A stretch of DNA of 64,000 nucleotides from Russula earlei (taxonomy: Eukaryota; Basidiomycota; Agaricomycetes; Russulales; Russulaceae), in NCBI GenBank assembly GCA_025769875.1, contig JAGFNK010000206.1, forward strand, positions 1 to 64,000, read 5' to 3'. Each line of letters begins with the position of its first letter. Position 1 is the stretch's first letter. Under the pieces are notes generated by a model. That model was not told the DNA's origin. It ran no database searches and was given only the letters and a program-made list of their open reading frames with translations. The translations under genes were made by a program, and so were the position numbers. Shown here in pieces: positions 10,917 to 23,481 of the stretch.

Positions 10917-13860
10917 CTACGAAGACGATGCCTGCAACCGAGAGATGACCGCCAATGCTTTGGCCCCGTAATCATGGTTGTCCAAACGTTGACGATCTGT
11001 GAGCTGCTGCACCGCGTTGTCGATATGTGGACCTGTCTGACCTTGGAGCATATTATCCAGCAACTCCCAGAGCTCGTCCGTGATATACTTTGGGTAGTCA
11101 AACCCGCGAAGAATGCCTTGATCGGACGCAACTGTATCGAGAAGGATTTTTTGTGTCCCAAGCGAGTGCTTGTACTTGTTCCAGTCAGATGTTATAGTTC
11201 GAAAGGTGCTGATATATAACGCAGAGTGGGACGCCTGTGACGGACTCGGATATGCGGAGAGCAATTGCTCGAGGGCAAGGAGGAAGAGTTCGACGGTAAA
11301 GCCAAACCCACCACCATCACGGAGATCTTGCAGACGCCACAGCTGGCGTTGCGATATATTTTTCTGCCCAAACAGAACGACGTTGAATTGGATATCGGGT
11401 ATCGGGGGGCAAAAACCGTGGATTAAGTCGTGCAGCCGGTGAAACGTCCAGATAATCGAGCCGGGATGTACGAATTGCAATTTAAGAGGGCCGACTGGCA
11501 AGTCGAGATGTTGGAGAGCGATGATAAGTGAATGGAAATCATCAGATGGAACGCTGATAGCGGGTAGTTGTCGAGTTATCCGGTGACAGGCCTCGTCGAT
11601 CCTTTCTTGTAGAATAGAGATCTTGGAATCGATAGTCGGTTCCAGCTTATTTTCCCATTGGCGGAAGTCCGGTTCTAGAGCTTCTCCATTGCCAAGGAAC
11701 TCTATTATCTGCTGGGAGACGGGAATTCTTCGTTCATGCATGTACTGACGGCAGTCATGTAACACAAGCCTCCACATGTTCTCAATGGTCTCGTCGATTT
11801 CCTGAGCATTCTTCTCTGTTACCTCATCTTCATTGCCGTTCCTACACCGAAATTCTCCAAAGGAAACCACGGCTGTCCTCGCATCCGCCTTGAGAGACTC
11901 ACAGCTGCTCAGCATCGATCGAATAGCCATAATCGAGAGGCATGTCCAGCGCATCACGAATGACTGGTCCATACCCGCCAACGACAATTCGCGCGTCTTT
12001 TCATAGTTACCAATGTCGCCCAGAGGTCGCAGAATGTCGCCAAACCAGCTGACCTCAGCATCAGCGAAGCAAATCAGTGATACTGTGGCCTCGACACATG
12101 CGCGCGTGCGCCTACGCCATAATTCATCGTTTGCGAAAACACCGCGGTTCTTGCATGTCTCGAAAAAGTGTGCTATGCGTCTGCTGAGTTCGTAAGTGAC
12201 GTTGCGTTCATTCGTCGCTACGGGAAAATGAATGTTATGTGAATGAAGCGCAGGTAGGAGTGTCATCGAATTCGTGGAAGAACGCCTCGCGGTGCACGTC
12301 CTGACCAGACGAATGATCGAGCCAAAGAGGCTTGGAACGGGCCCGATCCGTGAATAAGGTCGGGGGACGACCGACATAGAAACGTGAGGATTTGTAACTG
12401 TGAGTCCCGCAACCAGTTCGTTCCCATTGATGGCATTATTCTCGTATCCAATGGGTTTGGAGATCCTATTCCATACCTTGGCGCCCCATTCTTCGTTAAA
12501 TGAACCAGGCATCGCCATCACAAATGATTCCATTTCAGCATCTTCCGATAGGTTGTTCAACAGCCACCGAATCGCTCGCGAGTCTCGTCCCTTGCGCTCC
12601 TCCGTCTCTTCCATCGCGAGTTGCATCTGTCCTTGTGTCATGTCTGTACTGACGGGCTTCAACTCGCCATCTCGATCTTTGTATCTCCGCCCATGTAATA
12701 TCTGCATCGTATACCAGATAATGCCCGAGAATGAGTTCTGGTATGGCGATTGCGGGTATGTCGCCGGCGCAATTGTGACGAATATGTACAGCCATCCACA
12801 AAGCCCGATGGGAATAGTCGTACTTATCCCCACTGTTGTGTTGATGTTCAGCACGAAGTCCCCGAGCCCAATGAAGAATAGGAAGAGAGAGAGATGCAGA
12901 AGACCAGGTACTGCCTCAGCGACAATGGGCATGCACCACCCTTTCGAGCCTTCATACAAGTAGTGTCGAATCCGGGCACTCTTCAACGGGTCGCCATATC
13001 GCTGAAAGACGTGCATGTAATCGCGAACCCATTGCTGGACGAGTATCGCTAGGAGTGCTGCGGAAAGACTGAAGGCGAGAGCCATGAAAAAAAATACATT
13101 CACACGGACATCGGACGCCGATGGATTGAAAGAAGGGAAAGGCGGAGGCGGAGTGGTAGGGATGACTAATTGAGGGGCCAAGAAAGAGACTTGGCGAGAG
13201 ATCTGAGAGAGAATGGCCACGTTTTGTTGGAGGTAGTACACCGTCTGATCAGACGGGCCCGGTTTTAGAGCCTGTTTGCTGTCGATTGCAAATGTGGTGA
13301 GGGCAGCAGAGAATAAACCAGCCTGTGGGATCGAGAATCAACGCTATCGAGTCGTTTGTATATGGGATGGACAAAGCATGGACGGACAAATATGAGAACA
13401 CCATCCATGTCGTCCTTCAATGTTTGAATTCGGGATTCGTCGTGGCTTTTTGCTTCTTTTCCATAGAGGGTCCAGAGCGCGTTGGCGCTGCTGTCAAAAT
13501 CGCCTATCATGCGTTTGTCCCCGTGTTCTCCGTCAGCGTGATCGACGCGAGCACTACCATCGATTCGCGATGTGTTGTCAACTGCTTCTTATTTCCGTTG
13601 AGTCAATTCGTCGAGACCTCAACTGGCTGATACATACCCGAGCTAGGAACCACCTCGAATACCGGTTGAGTTTGGGTCACGGTGGCAGACGTAATCTCGC
13701 CTTGTTCTGCTTGTATCGTCTGTACCACGACGTCGGCTTCGTGGTTGGTAGACACTTTATGATCGCTCTTCGACGGAGACAGACGCATCTCCATCTCGTG
13801 CGTTTCTCCGCCTCCCGCCTCTGGAATTGTTAGGAATACTTGTGGTAGCGAGAGGATCAT
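10917..13860 (-). CDS. DUF6535 multi-pass membrane protein
   Basis: Three exons on the minus strand: 13860-13638, 13581-13388, 13322-10917, giving 941 codons including stop with all phases consistent; introns are 56 and 65 nt, GT-AG. The region around SANALWTLYGKEAK and DGVLIFAGLFSAALTTF is the start of the DUF6535 domain, which is common in mushroom-forming fungi and has unknown function. Hydrophobic segments suggest four membrane helices at about residues 133-153, 213-235, 274-295 and 302-323, followed by a long soluble C-terminal part (~600 residues) with no family I recognise. The start is the most upstream in-frame ATG; a later ATG 23 codons in (before EMRLSPSKSD-type sequence) is possible. 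It is divergent from NLR2 (229 bp between ATGs) and sits between two NLR genes. No frame breaks. Confidence 0.85.
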
Positions 13861-14051
13861 AGGACCACACCAGTCGTTTGCAAGGCAAATCTTTGAGCTT
13901 CTATATCAACACCCAAGCCCGTAGATGTAGCCGCCATCGTCAGGGATACGAACGCGTGATTGTTGGGAGAGGGTGCAACTGACAGCGGGTAGGAACAGCG
14001 TCACGTGATACTCATTTAGGGGAATCGACCGACTGTCACTCCAGGTTGTCG

Positions 14052-14058
14052 TATATAA
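14052..14058 (+). promoter_or_regulatory. TATA box upstream of NLR2
   Basis: TATATAA lies 38 bp before the ATG at 14090 and over 200 bp after the start of the divergent DUF6535 gene. Its position supports 14090, rather than 14240, as the ancestral start of NLR2. Confidence 0.55.
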
Positions 14059-14089
14059 GCGGTACGCTCTGAACTCGACCTTCAACTCC

Positions 14090-17000
14090 ATGTCCTCGAT
14101 TCCTCATCAACACACATCGTATTTGCAGTTCCAGGCCATTTTTTGACGTTGCGTTAAAGGAATTACTCCAAGAAGACCGGAAACGATATCACCCGGCGAT
14201 CCGCTCACCGACAGGCTCAAATCCTGCACATCCCTGAGGATGTGCTTCTGCATTCTTGAAGAGAAGTCAGAGGCATTCAACGACTTTCGGAATGGAGGTC
14301 GCAAAGTGCAGCTCATGAACAAACTCAAACCAACGGTTGGTATCCTTTCAGCGCTCTGCAACAGCGCGGGCCTTGGGAATGGCATTGGTCTGGTAAGCGC
14401 TCAGATTGGGGATATAATCAAATTCTCATCCTGCAGATGTTTCCACCCGCAAATGCAATATTTGCCGGAATTGGGTTCCTACTCTCCGTACGCTTCCCCT
14501 TTTTTCGCCATTCTCGAGCCCTGTTGTGACACCTACGTCCCTCAGGCAGCTAATGGGGTTAGCTCGAGTTACGACACGCTCATGGACCTCTTCGAGTGTT
14601 TTGAAAGCTACCTCAGTCGTCTAAGGGTTCTCACTCAGGTTCCGTCTTCCATGTTGGGAATCCTAGTCAAGATAATGGTTGAGTTAGTCGACGTCCTCGC
14701 GCTCGCAACGCGCCAAATCAAACAAGGGCGATTCAGTATGTTCGTGCCATTTGAGTGACTAGTCAATAGCTCAGCCGTTGTGCAGAAAAGTTTGCAAAAA
14801 AACTGTTGGGCGAGGGTGAGGTTGAGGCAGTGCTGCACAGGTTGGACCGACTCACCATGGAGGAGTCCCGGATGACAGCAGCACAGACTATGGAGGTCGT
14901 ACATGGGTTATTCAATAATATGAAGGAGGTCATGGACGGTATGTAATCACCCAGGACTTGGTCTGTCGTTCGGAGCTAAACGTTTCCCGCGCAGATGGGA
15001 AGACATCGATAGACAATATTCGAGTCACTCTTGGTATGTTTGGCTCACAATGATTAATCGAGTGCGCCTGACAAAGGATAAAGTCAAGATCCAAGACATA
15101 GCAGAAAACGTCAACAAAATCAAACGTTCGTTCCAGTTGATATGTGACTGTACATCGCAGATTTTGAGAGACATCGTAGGTAACGAACGACAAAAATGTG
15201 TTTTCCAGTGGCTTTCCCCTCCAGATCCGTCCATAAATCATAATGTCGCTTATGGGATCCATCACAAGATGACACCCACTTGGTTCACTGAAAGTGCCGT
15301 CTACAAAGAATGGAAAAGGAAAACGCAGGGGTCGCCCCTGTGGATTCATGGGAAACGTATGTTTTCTCCTGCTGTTCAGTAGTTATACTGCTGATGATCT
15401 CTGATTGTCAAGCTGGGTCAGGAAAGAGTGTTCTTTGGTGTGTCATCCTTCCTCAACTGGTACTACCAGAGGTGACTAAAACCATCTCGAAGCTCTACAA
15501 TCATCGAGGATATCAAGGACCTGCGAAAGAGTGGATTGGCCTCTCTCGCCTACTATTACTTCGATTTCAAAGACAGCCGGAAGCAAGATTGTCGCGGACT
15601 GCTATCCTCTCTTCTTGTTCAACTCTCTGCTCGTTCAGATGCGTCCTGTGAAGTTCTCAACCAGTTGTATTTGGATCACGACCAGGGCTCGCGAGAGCCC
15701 AATGAAACTGTCCTCACTCGATGCCTACGGGAGATGCTCACAGTCAATCAACATGGCGAAATATATGTGATCATTGATGCCGTGGATGAATGTCCTAATA
15801 ACTATGGAATGCCCTCATCACGGGAAAAAGTATCGGAGCTCCTCCAGGAACTTATCTCTTCACGGCCTCCACACGTGCATATCTGTGTCACGAGTCGCCC
15901 CGAGTTCGACATCCAAATGGTTCTCGAGCCCTTGACACCTCATCGAGTGTCCCTACACGATCAGGGTGGACAGAGGAAGGACATTATTGACTATATCAAG
16001 TCTGTCATTGATTCAGGCCCAAAGACGAGGAGATGGAGAGAGGAAGACAAGCAACTGGTGATCAATACGCTCGCCAGAAGAGCGGACGGAATGTATGCTA
16101 TCCTCGCTGTCACGTGGTATCATGACGCTTATTCCACGATAAAGGTTCAGATGGGTCTTCTGCCAACTCGATACGCTGCGACGTTGTCTTCCAGGGAGCA
16201 TTCTGCGTGCCCTGAACGAATTGCCACGGACATTGGACGAAACTTATGAACGGATATTACTTGGGATCGATGAGGAGAAGTGGGAATATGCACATCGCCT
16301 TTTACAGTGCTTAGCTGTTTCCCGTCGCCCGCTGCGGGCCAAGGAACTAGCAGAAGTTCTTGCTGTCGAACCTGACGTCGGAGGAATGCCGAAGCTTAAT
16401 GTGGATTTACGACCAAGAGATGCAGACGAAGCGGTCCTGTCGGCATGTTCCACTTTGGTTACAATTATCAGACCAGAAAGCAGCCCATCCGCCTTCTCTG
16501 ACGGCGACTGCGACGACAACGATTCCCGTGTCGTACAATTCTCCCACTATTCCGTCAAAGAATTCTTAACTTCCAGTCGCTTAGAATCCTCGAAGAAAAC
16601 CCTCCTTTCTCGCTTCCACGTCTCCATGGAACCTGCCCATACAATTCTCGCACAAAGTTGCATCAGCACCTTGCTACAGTTGGGTGACCAAATCATGAGA
16701 CATACCATCCCGGTCTTGCCCCTTGCCCAATACGCGACCCAAAATTGGGTAGTCCACACTCAGGTTAATGGGGTAGCGGCACGCGTCCAGATTGCGATGG
16801 AATCTCTGTTTGACCCAGACAAGCCACATTTCGCGCTGTGGGTCGACATCTGGGGGGGATCATTGTTGGGGCCCAAGCATTCCCCTCTCTTATTTGCTGT
16901 GTTTCATGGTTTAGGTGGCGTTGTAAAATACCTCGTCACCACAGGACGACAAGATGCAAATGCTGCCGATGGCGCGTACGGCACTCCTCTGGAAATGGCT

Positions 17001-18223
17001 ATCCGGCGAGGGCATCATGGGATTGCCCATGATGTGGACCACCGGGGCCGTTTCGGTTACAGACCGCTGTGCCTTGCATCATCGATCGGGTCACTCGATA
17101 TCGTCCAGTCATTACTGGAGTGGGGTGCCGACGTGAACGGCCGTGATGAATCTGAATCAACCCCGTTGCATGCCTGTTGTAGTAAGCACGGATGTGCGGA
17201 TGTTGTTCAACGACTTATCGACTTTGGGGCCGATGTGAACGCTCGCGACGAAATGGGGTTCACTCCTTTGCACACCGCATCTCAACGTGGGACACTCGAG
17301 GTCATGCAGCGATTACTCGAGCGGGGTGCCGATCCGAATGCCCGGAATGACTGGCAGTCGACACCATTACATGAAGCTTCACAATCTGGCCATCTCGACG
17401 CTGTTCGACAACTCTCAACGTCGGTGCCGATGTAAATGCCCACGACAAGTGGGGGGAGACTCCATTGTGCAAGGCACAGATGTACGGCGAATTCGGCGCC
17501 GTACAGCTATTGCTCGAGCAGGGAGCCAATCCGAACACTCAGAGTTACGGGCACTGCACGCCATTACATGAAGCTTCGAAATGTGGTCGTCTATATGTTG
17601 CTCAACAGCTTATCGCCTTTGGTGCAGACGTGGAAGGTCGCGACGGTCGGGGTGCCTCTCCGTTGCACAGGGCATCAAGCCATGGGAATCTCGATATTGT
17701 GCAGCTATTGCTCCAAAAGGGCGCCGACGTGAATGCGCGGGATGACCGCCAATCGACTCCATTACATGAAGCTTCGATGCGCGAGTATCTCGATGTCGCT
17801 CAACAACTCATCAACTCTGGCGCTGATGTGGACGCAAGGAATGGTGACCACCGAACCTCACTGCATATGGCAGTGGAGAAGAGAAACTCCAACGCCGCAT
17901 CGCTTCTCCTAATGCATGGCGCAGACCCAAATGCCAGGGACGAGCACGGTCGGACCCCGTCGCATGTGGCATCAGCAGGCGGATATCTCGCTGCTATGCA
18001 CTTGTTGCTCGATCGCGGTGCCGACATGAATTCACAAGACGAGCACCTCCAGACACCACTTCACCTGGCGGCGTTAAGCGGTCATATAGACACGGTACGG
18101 TGCCTGTTAGAGCATGGAGCTGACATGGATGGTCGCGACTGCTGGCACCGGACACCATTCTTGGCGGCGATGGAATCGGGGAATCATCAATGCGCGCGAT
18201 TACTGTTAGATCGTGGGTCATAA
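14090..18223 (+). CDS. NLR2: Goodbye-NACHT-ankyrin STAND protein, broken N-terminus and one ankyrin break
   Basis: Readable exons: (14090-)14240-14392, 14437-14487, 14546-14735, 14786-14938, 14995-15033, 15084-15125, 15180-15356, 15413-15437 (25 nt), 15493-16092, 16145-18223. Introns are 44-58 nt, GT-AG. The first ~110 bp after ATG 14090 encode Goodbye sequence aligned with NLR1, but split over three frames by about five single-base changes; the first in-frame stop falls after 18 codons. From 14240 the frame is clean: Goodbye remainder, short coiled part, NACHT with Walker A PGSGKS and Walker B VIIDAVDEC, then over ten ankyrin repeats. A further break at about 17408-17414 (one base missing) separates the ankyrin array. 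Inferred role as for NLR1. A protein starting at 14240 would lack the N-terminal end of the Goodbye domain. Compared with NLR1, the coiled segment is divided by two extra introns. Confidence 0.82.
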
Positions 18224-21145
18224 AAGCTCCGGAGCAATTGGACATCGCGCTCGAGGACTCTTTTCCACGACGCAGACGATGTTGAGATCTAATAATGACC
18301 ATCTTCTCTTCATCATCGATGACGTGGATAGCTCTTGCTGTTCACGTGATCTCGCAACGTGTTTATCATCGCCTGGCTCGCCGGGCCACATGCCGTTTTC
18401 ACCTATTCTGACATGACAGAGCATGTCCTCAATATTTTTTAATCGACTCCCTCATACAGTAGCATGACGCTCCAAGGCCGTGACAGTCGTTTCGCATGCG
18501 AGAATGAAAGATGTCTATGAAACCTCTAGTTGTGCTTCGGTGGGATATGGTCTCTCGTTGTGCAGCTGCCATTGAGACCCTTGTTTATAACCCTTGTTTT
18601 ATGGAGAACTCATAGTCATGGTAGATGAAATATGACAGCAACCGACATACACACACATATGGCCTGACCACACCGCTGAACCTCATAGATGTCGACTTCC
18701 GCTGATGTGTTCATCAAGCCATTGGACAGCTCTGCACAAGACCAACTTGCAGCTTTTTCATGTAAGTGATGGAAAACGCGTCTTTGAGTGCACGGAATTT
18801 TGACTGATAAAATGGACTGCATTCTCATTTAAAGACAAAATAGTGTACAACGTACATAGTTTATGGACGTGCCTTGTACGTTTCAATTGTGACTAGCCTT
18901 GGATCGGACTCGTGTGATACTAACACTGCCATGTTGTTCAGACAGGTATTCTGGTTTGGACAGTCACACAATGTCATGGGCTTGTTTGTAACTCCACCAA
19001 GCCAAGATGTAACTCCACTCAGCAAGTGCTAAATGCATGCAATGCAAGCCATAGAAACTCAGATGCAGCATTATTGGTTGGCAGGCATGACCAACTGTTA
19101 TTTTTTTGATCTCAACAAAAGGCTTTCAACAAAAAAATCCATTGGATGCATTAAGATAATAAGTGCTATGAGAGTTGTTATGCTGATTGAGCTTGGATTG
19201 AGGGAGGTATCTCAAGTGTCCGAACCAGGCACCCGTCCGAACATGGCAGCGTTTGTATATGTAAGGCCTTAGGGGCCGTGATAACGAAAGGCGATAAATA
19301 GTGCTGCGCTTAGAGCGCGCGCACCAAAGTAGTGCGTACTAGTCCACTAAGGTATGATACTATCACCTATGGGGAACTCGCCATTCCACGACCATCTCGC
19401 CAATTTCATTTTTCCCTGTATCTGCTCGAACAACCCCATTTAAAACTTTGTAGTTATACTATTGAGTGCCATTAATGTCATTCTAGCAAAGAAAAAATGG
19501 AGGTCCATTGAGTGGTTTTCGAGTAGTGTTTTGGCTGGGGGTCACGCCTGCATCACGCTTTCTGTCATGGCGGAGTGCGGAGTTTGATTCCAGCTGGGTG
19601 ATCACCGTCGGAGGAGTCTGGGTCACTGCTGTCACCTAATCAAATTGCCTTTGTAAATACACGGGAATGTTTCATCCTGGGCGGACTTTAATTTGGCATG
19701 TGTTACATGTCCGTTACTTTCGTGACATTTGTGACTGGCGAGATGGTCGTGGAATGGCGAGTTCCCCATAGGTGATAGTACACCATCTCTGCACACCATA
19801 TCGTGCGACTGTCATTCGACTGGAGTCACGCAAACTTGCGATTTCCACATGCTATTGTCATGGAAGGCGTCAGATGGCGAGCTACTGGCATCGATATCGA
19901 TTTCGTGGCCCACGCTCGATCATGACCACGAGAAACTCCTCAAATAGCGCTAGGTACATCAGAGCCTTGTAGGTGCCATTCCCGTGCGTTTACGTCTGTG
20001 GAATGCTCAAGTAGAAACTAGGCGGCTAGGCCATTGCAGAGCTTGTTGTGAGCGCAGTGCTTGGTTCCTGCCACCAGGGACTAACGGTGGGACAATGAAA
20101 TTTCAATCTCCCAGTATTGGTGTTTCCGCTGATTCACTCCTGTCAACGATGCCATGAATATTGGCACCACTACTGGAAAGTTGTTGTTGCAGCCCGCAGC
20201 TCATGTGCTCACCGGATTTGAGCAAGGGCCAGGTCGGATGTTCGGTTAGTGACGTCCTCTCGTTGCGTTTCAGATGGTTTCAGTTGCTTTGATACGTTGC
20301 TTACTAACCACGCCTGCTGTCTTCGCTAAATCGTACCCCGCTGTCACATGCCCATGCCTTTTAATTGTTTACGTAAAGGGTGCTTTAATAAGACAACTGA
20401 TTCCGAAGGGAGTGAGCCCCACTGGATCTGCGAACATCGATACCCCTAAATCTCTCCATCGTGCCGCACGGCAACGTGATGAGAAATGCATTGCTCGAGT
20501 GTCCAAGAACGACCGCATCGCTGTATCACAATGCCACGCGTGCGGTTCTGTGATTTGGACCGTTAGGCTTTACCGATTACGATACCCCCGAACGCAGAGA
20601 ACTGGAGCCACAAGAGCGAATACGATCCAGCCGGGGATTACTGTGAGACTATCTGCGGTCCGGAAAGGCAAGTGGCCTGCGCCGACACCACAAGGGTAGA
20701 TTCAGAATCGCCCCTACGTGGATCCAGTCCCGTGTCAGGGTCTCTCTCATCATCTCCCCAAGCGGACAATTAACGCTTACTGGAGGTAGTAAGGCGGCGA
20801 TGGAGGGGATAAATTGGGTCATTGGCGATGGGGTGAGCGAGAGCCAAGGCATCGGCAGAATCAGGGCGTTAAGGTGATGCAGTTTTCCGCCAAGAAGATG
20901 CGAACATCCCTCCCCTCTTGCTGTCTCCCACCTGGCGTTGGGTGAAGGGTTTGTCGCACAATCGTAGAGATCTCGCAAGCACCTAGCTCGCACGTAGCTC
21001 TGGCGATGGCGATGGCGGCAATGGGGACACAGATGATATATGTACTCAACTTAAAAATAGAGTTACTCGTAATGGACACACGTCCACGTGAACGGGATCC
21101 GACCCCACACACTCACTTAGTGGAGTGGGCTCGATTTTGGTTCGC
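18224..21145. other. Gene-poor interval with a TIR element
   Basis: About 2.9 kb without a supportable gene. Short frames (for example 20274-20699) show no family resemblance or intron logic. The clear structure is the inverted-repeat element at 19358-19780. A pair of GTAACTCCAC motifs near 18990-19017 and general AT-richness suggest further decayed repeats. Confidence 0.6.
19358..19780. mobile_element. MITE-like element with 45-bp perfect terminal inverted repeats
   Basis: Bases 19358-19402 are the exact reverse complement of 19736-19780. The outermost dinucleotide is TA on both sides, so the element is best read as 19360-19778 (419 bp, ends CTATCACC..GGTGATAG) flanked by a TA target duplication, as in Tc1/mariner/pogo superfamilies. 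There is no transposase frame inside, so it is non-autonomous. The perfect match between the arms implies recent activity or exchange. Family assignment beyond the TA duplication is inference. Confidence 0.85.
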
Positions 21146-21156
21146 TATATATATAA
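21146..21156 (+). promoter_or_regulatory. TATA box of the 21.2 kb gene
   Basis: TATATATATAA lies 80-90 bp upstream of the ATG at 21236, followed by a pyrimidine-rich leader (CTTCCTTCC type) typical of fungal 5' UTRs. Confidence 0.55.
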
Positions 21157-21235
21157 CCTCTCATACCCGTCCGTCCATAGACCTTCCTCTCCTTCCTTCC
21201 CTTCTTCGCTCTCAAATTCCTTTCATTGTTCAATC

Positions 21236-22055
21236 ATGTCCACCGCAACTGACCCCCCCCGCAAGGATGTCAAATATGCCGTTCCTATTCCCATCCTCCC
21301 CCCTCCCCACCGCCGTCGCCCCTCTATCTCTTCATCCGATGGCTCTCCGACCTCACCCGTAACACTTCAAACACCCAATTCACTCTATCCAACCAATCTC
21401 GCTCCTTCATCACCGACCAACTCATCATTCCTTTCATACTTTATGAGCACGTCCCCTAAATCCAGTGTCTCGTTCCCGTACAGGCGCCCTCCCGGACTTG
21501 GTGCGCCCCCTGTCTTTGAAGGTCAGTCCCACTCAGGTCCTGCAGTTATCGATCCCCACTGATGGTATTGATTACTCCAGATGACGACGGGCAAGAGTTC
21601 AATTCGGGCAACTCTATTCACCAACGTCGAGCCACCACTGCTTGGGTCGGTAATTCCCGAAACCCCCCCCAAAGGGTTGCTCCTGCTCCGCCTGTGATCG
21701 AAGCTCAGCATGCCCGTGGTGCGGGTGTTCTCCGTCGACTTTCTCTTGGAGGGGGCCTCAATGGGGTTCGTCTTTTTGACAAGATTTTGGATTTTCTCTT
21801 ACTTGTCGATGTCAGTCACTTTTCCAGAATGCGGCTAATAGGCCCGCTTCGCCTCCACGGCCAACCACCCCGCCCCCTTCTGCCGTCACCCCATCTGCCG
21901 CCTCTGGCTTTCCGGCAACTCAGAACAATGCGGATGTACGTACCAGGGTCCGCCGCTCCGCAACCTTGACTGTCCCATCGAGGAATGCAACCCATCGTGC
22001 ACCATCTCCTATGGGAGAGCGCATTTTGAAAGGGCATTTCGACGGCTTCAACTAA
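21236..22055 (+). CDS. Small Ser/Pro-rich protein with conserved-looking C-terminus, unknown function
   Basis: Exons 21236-21521, 21581-21765, 21828-22055 give 232 residues with consistent phases. The protein is rich in Ser, Pro and Arg, with no membrane segment or enzyme motif. Three basic-directed phosphorylation-like sites (RRRPSIS, RRLSLG, RRSATL) suggest control by a PKA-type kinase; this is inference. The last residues, SPMGERILKGHFDGFN, look like the conserved tail of a small fungal protein family, but I cannot name it. Intron 2 has two in-frame acceptors 12 nt apart (21815 and 21827), so two isoforms differing by four residues are possible. A TATA box is present upstream. Confidence 0.75.
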
Positions 22056-23481
22056 GTTATACGTTCCGTCATCTTATCTAGCTGTTGCTTGCCACTTCGT
22101 TCCTTTACTTGCCCTCCCCTGATCCACTTTCCCTTCACCTCTGCGGCGATTATCCGCACACAGGCGACTTTGCTTGCGACCGTACCTTATCAACCGCCAG
22201 ACGATTAATTGTCAAAAAGATAAATGGATGGAAGACCTCCTAATCTGTGCACGCCGACGTCGTTCTCCCGTCGTCACAACACCCAATCGAATCTTCCGCA
22301 CGCACTTCGCATTCCCATTACTTTCCACTGTCCGCTACGATCAGGCTGGAGTCTTTACCTTGGTCTTGCGACCCAGTGGCGTTCTGTCAAGGGGTTCTGC
22401 CACCGCATATCAGTGTATTACGCTTACGGTGATGGTCAGCAATTTCTTGCACCCCTTTCTCTGTACCTGCCTTTTTGATATCACACATTTGAAACCTCCA
22501 TTGTACATCGTCGCCTCATTCTTCGCATCCCGAGGTTTCACCCCCAAACTTCCCAATGCTGGCATGTTCGTTTTAATATGCACATGGTGGTTGATGAGTC
22601 TGCATTCTCAGCGTGCGGCTCGAAGTTCGGAGAGGTTGTTTAGTATGTTATTTATGTTTTTGCTGCGGTTGTACTAGGTCTAGCGTCAATCAGTTTGTAT
22701 ATTGTATCTCACGTTCTTGAACTGCGTGTGCACGCCTATCAGTAGAAGATTCCTGATCAGTCCGGTGTTGTAATTTGCCTATGCAAGCGGAAATGGAGGT
22801 ACGAGCGACCCTCTACCACGACGACACGATAACCACCTCATCACTGCTTTCAGCCCTGCGACTACATGATGTTCTGTGACAGGAAAGCCTGGGCAGTTTT
22901 GGGCAAGCTCTCATGCCAGCATGGTGCCATGTTCATTGGACCCACAAGAATTCGAGATGGCTGAAACGTCGATTAGTCAAATCCAATTCAATGTACCTAT
23001 TGTCAACGCAGGAGAAGAAAAAAAAAAAATCAGGGGTTCTCTAGTCATCCTCATGAGTGGAAAGTGGATTCACGACGACTAGCGCGCGAGATGCCACTGG
23101 GAAATTTCTTTTTTGTGAGCTGTCAGCAGGCCCGGAACCGGAACCTGTCTGCGGCCGGAAAACAGCTCCGGGCGATTTTTGAGCTCCCATCGGCCTGCCA
23201 CAGGTATGACACCAAAAGACCAGGTTGTCTGTGTGGGCGGGCTAGCTGGCGGTCTATAAGGACGGGGAGGGTCAGGTACAAGTAAGTCGTTCAGTGAATG
23301 ACTTCCTTGGACGGCCTCCATTTGTGTGGAACATGGAGCAGAGTCTCTTCTTTTGCGTACATTACATACACCATTGCCACAAACCCTTGTACAGTCGTCT
23401 ATTCTCTCACGAGGACACCACCACCCACGCATTTCGTACGCCGGTCACGGCAAGGGTTTTCTCTTCCCTTCCACCAAGAAA
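22056..23481. other. Interval without recognised gene
   Basis: About 1.4 kb between the stop of the 21.2 kb gene and the stop of Ctf8. Frames such as 22174-22677 have no recognisable domain. An A-rich run occurs near 23018. It likely holds the 3' UTRs of the two convergent genes. Confidence 0.55.

Noticed and set aside
15034..15062. 29-nt intron in NLR2 (acceptor at CGAG)
   Set aside because: Too short compared with all other introns. The acceptor at 15083 gives a 50-nt intron and keeps the frame.
19578..19605. tRNA B-box-like GAGTTTGATTCC inside the MITE, suggesting a SINE
   Set aside because: No convincing A box at the right distance and no cloverleaf; the element has TIRs and a TA duplication, which fit a DNA transposon.
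20274..20699. 141-codon open frame
   Set aside because: No family resemblance, no conserved motif and no plausible flanking exons.
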